From: Acetobacter oryzoeni
GTDB lineage: Bacteria; Pseudomonadota; Alphaproteobacteria; Acetobacterales; Acetobacteraceae
DNA: 64,000 nucleotides
Direction of reading: 5' to 3'
NCBI RefSeq assembly: GCF_004014775.2
Contig: NZ_CP042808.1
Location: 2,115,001-2,179,000 of the forward strand
Below are positions 1 through 5,565 of the stretch, one piece after another. Under the pieces are notes generated by a model. It did not search any database and had not been told where the DNA came from. It was given only the letters and a program-made list of their open reading frames with translations. The number at the start of each line of letters is the position of its first letter. Position 1 is the stretch's first letter. The translations under genes were made by a program, and so were the position numbers.

Positions 1-1410
1 GCCATTATGCAGCCAGACAATATTTTCGATATCGCCATGGCTCGAAGTTCCTACATTATCTTGGGAATTGTGTGTGAAGCCACTTTGGCCGTGCTGTTTA
101 TGCCAGGCCTACAGGAACAGGCGCAAAAACGCCTTTTAGAGCGCCTGAAGACAACCCTGTTAAGTACAAACCAAGGCATTGCCTCACTTATCCATCACCC
201 TCGCGCCATTACACTGGAACCTGCATTATCTGCACTTCTCACTGCCAATGCCCGTGCAGAATATGATGCTCTGGAAATGGGCCCGCATTCTCACGCGGCA
301 GACCATGCACGTGCAGCTTTTGCTGGCATGATTACCATGTTGGCCCGCGGATATGGCCTTGCCCTGACGCATCAACTCACACCAACAGAACACACCATGC
401 TGGCTGATGAAGCAGCTATCCGCGAGCATATTCAGGCCTGTATGTATCCGAAATCTAGGGATCATTTCCGTTTCAGGCTGCAATCTCGCAGGCATGCCGT
501 AGAAGCCATGGATAACGGTATCCGGGCCTGTTTGGGCATTTTGGGGGCATGGCTTGTATGGGAAGTAACCGCATGGCCCGCAGGCCCTACGTTTTTTTCT
601 TTTGTCTCGCTCGTATATGGCTTGCTGGCCACGCGTGAAAATCCACTTTTGGCGGCGGCCCCATTTTTTAAGGGTGCTTTATGGTGCGGGCTTATTGCCG
701 CTTTATACGCACTACTGGTTATACCCGCCATAACGGCACCAGAACTTCTGGTTCTGTTCCTGTTTATTCCGATGATTATTGGCGGGTTAGCTGCGCGGCA
801 TGCACACACAGCGGGATATGCTTTTTCATTCAACATGTTCCTGCCCGTGCTGCTTGGACCTGCCAACCAAGGGCGATTTGACGAGCAATCTTTTTTCAAC
901 ACCACTTTGGCGTTTCTGGGAGCTGTCTTGTTCGCCCGGTGGACTTTTCTGATTATCTTTCCCTTCCGGCTTGATTCTCACATGCGCCGCACGCGCAGAT
1001 GGATAGAAAAAAGCCTGAATCATCTGGCCCGTACAGGTGATAAAACCCTGCCCCATATCTGGCTTTCGAGAAATGCAGAAAGCCTTGTGCGAATTATCAA
1101 TACTTCCAAAGCTCTCCCTCAGGAGAAAACGGAACATTATATTCAGGAGCAGATCATTTACATGGTGAAAGGCCTGTATCTGATTTTTCTGCGGGATACT
1201 TTGAAGGACAAAACACTTCCCGAGGCTTTAAAAACCGAGATCAAAAAAATCCTTCGGGTCTGGGCCTCCGGCAGCCCTTTACGCATGCAACAAACGCAGG
1301 ATTTTCTCAACAGACTGAAACAGGAAGATTTCCCACCTTCTTCTCCAGACCACACGCGCATGGAAAAAATATGCACGTACCTGCATGTTCTGGCTGCCCC
1401 TATGAAATAG
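1..1410 (+). CDS. FUSC-family inner-membrane transport protein, 5' end outside the window
   Basis: The frame is open from the first base, so the start lies upstream; the ATG at 7 is probably internal. The visible 468 codons look like the C-terminal half of a fusaric acid resistance (FUSC/AaeB-like) protein: a soluble helical stretch, then a cluster of hydrophobic segments from about residue 170 to 320 (counting from the ATG at 7), with an Arg-Glu-Asn-Pro loop typical of the family, then a cytoplasmic helical tail. Members are proton-driven exporters of aromatic acids working with a periplasmic adaptor. The full family length is about 650-700 residues, so roughly a third is missing from view. 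This is host DNA left of the prophage. Confidence 0.8.
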   Translation, partial: AIMQPDNIFDIAMARSSYIILGIVCEATLAVLFMPGLQEQAQKRLLERLKTTLLSTNQGIASLIHHPRAITLEPALSALLTANARAEYDALEMGPHSHAADHARAAFAGMITMLARGYGLALTHQLTPTEHTMLADEAAIREHIQACMYPKSRDHFRFRLQSRRHAVEAMDNGIRACLGILGAWLVWEVTAWPAGPTFFSFVSLVYGLLATRENPLLAAAPFFKGALWCGLIAALYALLVIPAITAPELLVLFLFIPMIIGGLAARHAHTAGYAFSFNMFLPVLLGPANQGRFDEQSFFNTTLAFLGAVLFARWTFLIIFPFRLDSHMRRTRRWIEKSLNHLARTGDKTLPHIWLSRNAESLVRIINTSKALPQEKTEHYIQEQIIYMVKGLYLIFLRDTLKDKTLPEALKTEIKKILRVWASGSPLRMQQTQDFLNRLKQEDFPPSSPDHTRMEKICTYLHVLAAPMK

Positions 1411-1473
1411 TGGCTTTTCAGCCTTGTTTACGGTTTTACATATTTGCGGCTGAAAAACTCAAAACCAGAAAGA

Positions 1474-1680
1474 ATGCACCGCATGCCCAAACCTGAAAAC
1501 AAGACGCCAACCACAGATCGGGCAACCCAACGGGCTTCTACATCTCAAACAGGTGCCAACTTAGGGAGCGGCGCAGGTATTACCGCGTTTTTAGGTTTTA
1601 TCGGATTCATTGCATCCCCTCGCGCCAGCCTGCGAAGCCTACTGGAAGATGCAAAAGACCATTACCGACGCAAAAAGTAA
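1474..1680 (+). CDS. small hypothetical protein with one membrane segment
   Basis: I do not recognise this gene. It encodes about 68 residues: a polar, Thr/Ser-rich N-terminus, a glycine- and phenylalanine-rich hydrophobic segment long enough to span a membrane, and a basic C-terminus. An upstream TTG at 1444 is in frame, but it lies next to one arm (1448-1456) of an inverted repeat with 1415-1423, so the ATG at 1474, or the next one at 1483, is preferred. It follows the FUSC gene by about 60 bp. The stop codon shares its last base with an ATG at 1680 that opens into the integrase remnant. Confidence 0.45.
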   Translation: MHRMPKPENKTPTTDRATQRASTSQTGANLGSGAGITAFLGFIGFIASPRASLRSLLEDAKDHYRRKK

Positions 1681-1727
1681 TGCCTACCAAGGCAAACCGT
1701 ATAACTCCAACGTTGGAAGCAGACGGT

Positions 1728-1826
1728 CTCACCGAGACCACAAAAGTGTCTAACTTTTGCAGACAGCGGCGAAAAACTATCAATAATTTTAAGGAATGGT
1801 GGACCCGGCGCAACAGTAATAATTGA
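1728..1826 (+). pseudogene. 3' remnant of a second, diverged tyrosine integrase
   Basis: In the frame that opens at the ATG at 1680, codons 1728-1811 align without gaps with the last 28 residues of the prophage integrase before the core site. Shared residues are LTET, VSN, an Arg, KT and WWTRR; the residues between differ clearly. The frame then crosses the 15-bp core and ends NSNN-stop at 1826. Only the extreme C-terminus is left and no catalytic residues are present. The position, directly left of attL, is where the integrase end of an older element at the same tRNA would lie if the present phage had inserted between it and the tRNA and most of the older element was later lost. Confidence 0.65.
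1797..1811. repeat. attL core (15-bp direct repeat)
   Basis: TGGTGGACCCGGCGC, identical to 53852-53866, where it is the CCA end, discriminator, acceptor strand and first part of the T-stem of tRNA-Arg. It marks the left prophage boundary. The flanking bases differ on both sides, so the identity is exactly 15 bp. Confidence 0.9.
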
Positions 1827-1895
1827 TATATTACAATAACTTACACTGTCTCACTAAAAAAATACACACATGGAAAACCAAGGGTTCCAGAGGCT

Positions 1896-1907
1896 AAGTG
1901 TCTAACC
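1896..1907 (+). promoter_or_regulatory. candidate integrase arm-type site on the left (P') arm
   Basis: AAGTGTCTAACC, identical to two direct copies at 53777-53788 and 53799-53810 on the other arm. A near copy, AAGTGTCTAAC at 1744-1754, lies in the old integrase remnant outside the prophage. Placement on both sides of the core fits arm-type sites of a lambda-like integrase; binding is inferred. Confidence 0.5.
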
Positions 1908-1937
1908 TTTTTGCCCCAAAACCCGATTCCTTTCCCC

Positions 1938-1966
1938 TTGTACCCATCCCCAACCCGTAATAGAAT
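1938..1966 (+). promoter_or_regulatory. candidate promoter for a noncoding RNA
   Basis: TTGTAC, a 17-bp spacer and TAGAAT (5 of 6 matches to the -10 consensus). The predicted start near 1973 falls at the edge of the structured region 1990-2155. The -35 box matches only in its first three bases. Confidence 0.35.
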
Positions 1967-1972
1967 CATGGG

Positions 1973-2205
1973 GCTGTTTCTGGGAACGCTCGGTCGGGGA
2001 TGGAAACATAACGCCGGTAAAACTGAGGGCCGCCGCTAGACGGTAGCAAGAAATGCAGAGAGATCTGGACGGCGCGGCCTTAGTCGTGTGGCATATCTCG
2101 CAGTCGGTGGAAGCCCGGCAACTATTCGGTATTCCCCAACAGTTCAGTCCCCGTTATAACGCCCACAAGCCAAGAGCCTGTCCGCTACCTATGGCGGCTC
2201 TTGGT
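1973..2205 (+). ncRNA. candidate structured noncoding RNA
   Basis: There is no gene-sized ORF here. Several complementary segments could fold on one transcript: CGGGGA at 1995-2000 with TCCCCG at 2148-2153 as a closing stem; GGGCCGCCG at 2027-2035 with CGGCGCGGCC at 2070-2079 (one two-base bulge); CAGA/TCTG around 2056-2067; and a final hairpin with perfect 9-bp arms CCAAGAGCC (2170-2178) and GGCTCTTGG (2196-2204). The last hairpin is followed by A's rather than U's, so it is not a classic plus-strand terminator. A 23-codon ORF at 1968-2039 is possible but has no clear ribosome site. The family is not recognised. Confidence 0.35.
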
Positions 2206-2235
2206 CAAAAAAATCTGGAAATTTGATTTTCTCTA

Positions 2236-2265
2236 TTGCGCTATATACGCAATATGCGTATATAG
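2236..2265 (+). promoter_or_regulatory. promoter overlapped by a perfect dyad operator
   Basis: A perfect 10-bp inverted repeat, CTATATACGC (2241-2250) and GCGTATATAG (2256-2265), with a 5-bp centre. The hexamers TTGCGC (2236-2241) and TATATA (2259-2264) are 17 bp apart and overlap the dyad, so a dimeric repressor bound here would block transcription of the genes starting at 2309. Confidence 0.45.
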
Positions 2266-2308
2266 AAATCACCGAGGCAATGAAGCCCGGTTAATGAGGA
2301 ATTAACCC

Positions 2309-2533
2309 ATGACACACTTTTCCAACGAAATCCGTTCCTTCGCTGACAGCCGTGAAACCTCTTACGAAATTGCTCAGGCAATTTTCGATCTATTCCCAGG
2401 CAACGAAGAAAACGTTTGGGAAGAACCTTCAGACGCACAACGCACTGCCATAGTTTCTGCGGCGTGGGAAATGGCTGATGCAGATGAAGATAGCCTAATC
2501 TGGGGCTGTGAGAAATTCAGCCGTGACGCCTGA
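2309..2533 (+). CDS. small acidic phage protein, unknown
   Basis: 74 residues, strongly acidic, predicted helical, no recognised domain. The ATG at 2309 has a good ribosome site (GAGGAA) about eight bases upstream. First gene of a three-gene plus-strand unit that overlaps from gene to gene and faces the lysis genes. Its stop overlaps the start region of the next gene. Confidence 0.6.
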   Translation: MTHFSNEIRSFADSRETSYEIAQAIFDLFPGNEENVWEEPSDAQRTAIVSAAWEMADADEDSLIWGCEKFSRDA

Positions 2534-2726
2534 TAGATTGAGAGAATGCCTATCCCTGCTGCATTGGTCGCAGCGGGGGCTTGGAGCCATATTAAACCGC
2601 CAAGAAGGCACTGTTCGTCAATGGGCGCGAGGAACGGTTCGCGTACCAGATGATGTCGCATACTGGCTAGAGGTGATGGCACAGCATGCAGAAAAAAATC
2701 CCCCTCCCGTTCGCCAGTCGCGCTGA
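2508..2726 (+). CDS. helix-turn-helix DNA-binding protein
   Basis: About 67-72 residues. The centre reads as a short HTH of the kind common in phages (a WSQRxLxxxL helix, then TVRQWARG as the recognition helix), followed by a WLE helix. Start is either GTG 2508 or GTG 2523; both overlap the end of the preceding gene, which suggests translational coupling. Possibly the regulator of the dyad at 2241-2265; the target is not shown by the sequence. Confidence 0.6.
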   Translation: MRNSAVTPDRLRECLSLLHWSQRGLGAILNRQEGTVRQWARGTVRVPDDVAYWLEVMAQHAEKNPPPVRQSR

Positions 2727-3138
2727 TGTTGACGCTTACCTGAACGGAGAGGATATTGAATGCCTATTATGTGGCCGCAGATTTCTTATCCTGTCAGGGA
2801 AGCATCTGAAATCTATTCATGGCGTTACGTCTAATGAATATCGCAAAATGTTCTGCATACCAGCAGGCCGTGGGCTAGCGGGATCAATCTACCGGAAACA
2901 AAGATCTGATATCGCCCGAAACCTGCACAATACAGGCAGAATCAATGCTAACCCCAAAGTGGCGTCAGATGCGGCTCGCGCTTCCGGACGTGGGCAGCGG
3001 GTGGCATGGGATATTTCCGAGCAGGCCGAGAGGGCCGCCAAAATAGACCGCCCACAAATCCCGCCTGGGAGCAAACGTGCTGATGGGAGAGACGCTCTAC
3101 GGGCACGTGAATATCAGAGAAAATATAGAAGCCGCTAA
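2686..3138 (+). CDS. MucR/Ros-type zinc-finger transcriptional regulator
   Basis: 150 residues. A single zinc finger with Cys26, Cys29, His40 and His45 (C-x2-C-x10-H-x4-H) lies in the order and context of the MucR/Ros family, followed by the family's YRKMF and GL-type segment. The C-terminal half is basic and probably disordered. MucR proteins bind AT-rich DNA and repress transcription in alphaproteobacteria; a phage copy could act on host or phage promoters. The ATG at 2686 overlaps the HTH gene by about 40 bases. Confidence 0.7.
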   Translation: MQKKIPLPFASRADVDAYLNGEDIECLLCGRRFLILSGKHLKSIHGVTSNEYRKMFCIPAGRGLAGSIYRKQRSDIARNLHNTGRINANPKVASDAARASGRGQRVAWDISEQAERAAKIDRPQIPPGSKRADGRDALRAREYQRKYRSR

Positions 3139-3139
3139 C

Positions 3140-3271
3140 CTAACTACCCCGAATTTTATTCCAAAAATCTGACCGCAACACTAGCAGCCGCCAGCCTACC
3201 GCAAAGATGATGATGGCGAGGAAGACTCCCCCGCCACCCAAAACCATCCCGCACTCAAAGTCCGGCGTCAT
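3140..3271 (-). CDS. 43-residue single-span membrane protein
   Basis: A short frame with one strong hydrophobic segment (Gly/Val/Leu/Ile rich, ending in a Trp-Arg border) and a basic tail. Its ATG overlaps the stop of the preceding small gene as ATGA, so it is probably translated by coupling. It is the last gene of the minus-strand lysis run. A holin, antiholin or spanin-like role is inferred only from place and topology. Confidence 0.5.
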   Translation of the reverse strand: MTPDFECGMVLGGGGVFLAIIIFAVGWRLLVLRSDFWNKIRGS

Positions 3272-3369
3272 TCTGAATTGCTTGCCAGATAGGCGATTAT
3301 GAATGCGCCGCTGCATAGACCGCCGATAAATCCAGCGATAGCCGTAGCGGTAAAAGCAATTGCCGTCAT
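3268..3369 (-). CDS. 33-residue membrane peptide of the lysis cassette
   Basis: Almost all of the peptide is hydrophobic (Ala/Ile/Phe/Gly), with a short polar end. The start is well supported: a perfect AGGAGG lies six bases before the ATG and the stop of the upstream gene lies between them. A small holin or lysis regulator is plausible. Confidence 0.6.
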   Translation of the reverse strand: MTAIAFTATAIAGFIGGLCSGAFIIAYLASNSE

Positions 3370-3370
3370 G

Positions 3371-3571
3371 TTACGCCTCCTGGATGGCCGCATTATCGGC
3401 CTTGCACTTGGCAAAGATGGCATGAACATCCGCCACACTCGGCCCGGTCTTGCTCTTGGATTGCTCCAGGGCTTCCTTGACCGTTTCATACACTTCCGGC
3501 CCGTATTTTTCGGCCAGACCGGCCACGGTACCAACTACGCCCAGGATGGCGCTGATTTCTGCTGCGTTCAT
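3371..3571 (-). CDS. small phage protein, unknown
   Basis: 66 residues from the ATG at 3571, one base after the stop of the lipoprotein gene, with GGGAGC upstream. The N-terminal third is hydrophobic (a possible membrane segment); the rest is a charged helix. An upstream in-frame start would overlap the lipoprotein gene and has no ribosome site. Function unknown; part of the lysis cassette by position. Confidence 0.6.
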   Translation of the reverse strand: MNAAEISAILGVVGTVAGLAEKYGPEVYETVKEALEQSKSKTGPSVADVHAIFAKCKADNAAIQEA

Positions 3572-3572
3572 G

Positions 3573-3953
3573 TTATTTGCTCCCGCCAATAGCTGCACAG
3601 GCATCCGGCGTGGTGCCAGTTTTCAGGCCTACCCAGCAGGTTTCGAATGATGCGAAGTCTGTCTGTAATGCGTTTACTGCTGTTTGCGTGATGCTATCGC
3701 CGCCTTCAATAGAGGTTTCCAGCGACTGAATTTCATTGAACACGGTCTGACTGGCTGCCTTGGCAATGGCCTTCTGTGTATCGGTCAGCGCCACACCGGG
3801 CACTTTCCCGGCCATTACATCCGGCATAGGATTGGCCAACACATGGTAGGCGCTGTCCACATCGAAAACAGTCTGGTTCAGTTTGGCCTGCTTTGTCGTG
3901 CCGCAAGCTGCAAGGAGAGGCAGTAGCCCCAGAGCGAGAATTGCTTTCTTCAT
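3573..3953 (-). CDS. phage lipoprotein of the lysis cassette
   Basis: 126 residues with a clear lipoprotein signal: two lysines, a hydrophobic stretch and the lipobox LAAC with Cys17. The mature part is Thr/Ala/Asp-rich with two further cysteines near the end that could form a disulfide. An outer-membrane lipoprotein next to small membrane proteins and a lysozyme-like gene could be an o-spanin, but it is longer than most spanins. Its start overlaps the upstream stop as ATGA. Confidence 0.65.
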   Translation of the reverse strand: MKKAILALGLLPLLAACGTTKQAKLNQTVFDVDSAYHVLANPMPDVMAGKVPGVALTDTQKAIAKAASQTVFNEIQSLETSIEGGDSITQTAVNALQTDFASFETCWVGLKTGTTPDACAAIGGSK

Positions 3954-4300
3954 TTCGTATCGTCTTTCGGAATGGTCACAACGGAACCGGGGCCTGCTTT
4001 GGGTGGCTCAGCTTTGGAGGACGCTGCACCTCGCAGCATGACGGCTGCGTTGGCCGCATACTTCCAGTTGAGAGCAAGGAAATTGATGATCCGGTAAACC
4101 AGCCACAGTTTGCCTGACTGATTGGCTGGAAGTGGGATCAGGGTTGCCGCAAATCCTGCCGAGGCAAATACAGCGCAGGCATACAGAACCCACGTTGCTT
4201 CCGGCTGCGGTAAGGCTGCAATAAGCGTGGGCATGGACAAGCCCGCGGCAACTGCTTTTGCCGTCTGGGCAATGTTGGTTTTTGCGGGGGTGTCAGCCAT
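3950..4300 (-). CDS. membrane protein, holin candidate
   Basis: 116 residues with two or three hydrophobic stretches, the clearest around residues 37-58, another around 68-88, and a charged Pro/Lys-rich tail. It lies directly downstream of a lysozyme-like gene, as many holins do. The start ATG (4300) overlaps the end of a 56-codon gene. Family not recognised; the holin role is an inference from topology and position. Confidence 0.5.
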   Translation of the reverse strand: MADTPAKTNIAQTAKAVAAGLSMPTLIAALPQPEATWVLYACAVFASAGFAATLIPLPANQSGKLWLVYRIINFLALNWKYAANAAVMLRGAASSKAEPPKAGPGSVVTIPKDDTK

Positions 4301-4463
4301 GCGACACCCCTCCCCGTAAACTGACAGGCAGCGTGTTTACTTCCACCATCTCAATCACGAGGTTCCCGTTTGGGCTGCGGTGGGTGCTCCGGCGCAATTC
4401 GGCCAGCACGATTTCTGCGGTACGCTTGGCTATGCGTTCGCATTCGGTTTCGGTGAGAAACAC
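4293..4463 (-). CDS. 56-residue phage protein, unknown
   Basis: GTG start at 4463 with AGGA nine bases upstream; the stop overlaps the start of the holin candidate by a few bases. The sequence is a charged amphipathic helix followed by a short hydrophobic strand (NLVIEMVEV). The tight overlaps on the same strand support that it is real. No function can be assigned. Confidence 0.5.
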   Translation of the reverse strand: MFLTETECERIAKRTAEIVLAELRRSTHRSPNGNLVIEMVEVNTLPVSLRGGVSHG

Positions 4464-4526
4464 CGTCTTTGTCCTTTCTGAGTAATCGCCATGCCAACTG
4501 ACGCATAAGCGGCAGGAGAACTCGCC

Positions 4527-5000
4527 TCATGCATTGATGGCCTGCTGGAATAGAGATGTGTTTGTGCTGGCGTTGGCCTGCCCTAGCTCGGTGTTGTAAT
4601 ACCGCTTGTGATAGGCGCTGAGGGCCGCGGCATCTGTGGCTGAGGGTAATGGTTCGGGAGCGCGCAGGTATTTCACCCGCGCCATCAGAACGGCGTAACG
4701 CAGGTTCCACACCATTATCCCCGCATCGGGCAGACCAGAGAGGCAGCAGGTTGCGAGTATGCGATTTGCTATATCAGGCTGGTAGCGCAGGTAATTTGCC
4801 CAGCAATCATTGTGAGTTGCGGGTTCCATTTGCGCGATGCCAAGCGCGGGCCCGTTAAGCTGTTGCAGCCATGCTAGGCCGCTTTCAACCACGCAGGTGC
4901 CAGTTAGCAAATTAACGGATTTATCGCCTCCTAGACTGACTGCCTCAAGCGCAGGCCTGACAATCAGGGACTTGAACTGGGAAAGATTTAGGCCAGTCAT
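4527..5000 (-). CDS. lysozyme/transglycosylase-like phage protein (candidate endolysin)
   Basis: 157 residues. The region around residues 38-75 has the lysozyme-superfamily pattern: a catalytic-type Glu in VESG, then GIAQMEP, the Gly-Ile-Ala-Gln substrate loop of lytic transglycosylases. There is no signal peptide, so export would need a holin. The C-terminal part is rich in Tyr/Asn and may bind the wall. Its ATG at 5000 overlaps the stop of the upstream coiled-coil gene as ATGA. It would cut peptidoglycan in host lysis. Confidence 0.6.
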   Translation of the reverse strand: MTGLNLSQFKSLIVRPALEAVSLGGDKSVNLLTGTCVVESGLAWLQQLNGPALGIAQMEPATHNDCWANYLRYQPDIANRILATCCLSGLPDAGIMVWNLRYAVLMARVKYLRAPEPLPSATDAAALSAYHKRYYNTELGQANASTNTSLFQQAINA

Positions 5001-5503
5001 GCCACCTCCATTTCACGCGGGGGAAGAATGAACTGCGTTGTCTGAGGCTGTGGTGCGGGCTGCGTTGGCACATCCCACGGCTCACGTAGGTGCAGCCACT
5101 TCACCCAGATTGTGCTGGCCACTTCCTGATCGGAAAGGAGAGTAGAACCAATCGCAGCACCAAGTGTGCAAAACAGCCCCACAATAACCGCAAGTTTTTT
5201 CCATCGGCGCAAACTATCTTCTGCCAGTCTGTTGCGCTCTTCCTGCGCGCCAGTATGAGCCGCCAACTGGCGTGTAAGATCGGAAAGCTGAATACCAATT
5301 CTGTCCATTCCAGCATTAGTGGCTTGCTGCCTAGCATTCCCTTCAGCTCGCACCGCAGCAATATCCCGGCTGATGCTATCCAGTTTGCCATCCGTCACAT
5401 CCTGCCGCCGCTCTACGGCCGCAAGGCGTTCCTCATGATCATCCAGACGTGCGTGGACGCCATCAGCCGCGCAGGGGGTGCCCGCGCTCTGTTCATCTGT
5501 CAT
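4997..5503 (-). CDS. coiled-coil, single-span membrane protein
   Basis: 168 residues: a charged N-terminus, a long heptad-patterned helix (about 15-100), one membrane segment (about 103-123) and a Pro/Gln-rich tail. The layout resembles phage XhlA- or Rz-like lysis accessory proteins but the family is not recognised. It lies immediately upstream of the lysozyme-like gene and overlaps it by four bases. Confidence 0.6.
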   Translation of the reverse strand: MTDEQSAGTPCAADGVHARLDDHEERLAAVERRQDVTDGKLDSISRDIAAVRAEGNARQQATNAGMDRIGIQLSDLTRQLAAHTGAQEERNRLAEDSLRRWKKLAVIVGLFCTLGAAIGSTLLSDQEVASTIWVKWLHLREPWDVPTQPAPQPQTTQFILPPREMEVA

Positions 5504-5530
5504 TTGTTATCCAGTTAAGAAGACCTATGA

Positions 5531-5565
5531 TCTTAAAATTTAAGGAAATTCTCTAAATTTTAAGA
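5531..5565. repeat. perfect 12-bp AT-rich inverted repeat at the end of the fibre gene
   Basis: TCTTAAAATTTA at 5531-5542 and TAAATTTTAAGA at 5554-5565 with 11 bp between. The stop codon of the fibre gene lies in one arm. There is no T tract beyond the arms, so a simple intrinsic terminator is unlikely; it may protect the mRNA end or bind a protein. Confidence 0.6.

Noticed and set aside
462..1137. Minus-strand frames across the FUSC gene
   Set aside because: Shadows of a clear membrane-protein gene on the plus strand; no ribosome sites and no plausible protein features.
2170..2204. Hairpin as an intrinsic terminator for the plus strand
   Set aside because: It is followed by A's, not T's, and on the minus strand no T tract follows either; it is listed only as part of the candidate RNA.
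4351..4710. Minus-strand 119-codon frame over the lysozyme-like gene
   Set aside because: It overlaps the lysozyme-like gene and the better 56-codon gene 4293-4463, and its Arg/His-rich sequence looks like an out-of-frame shadow.
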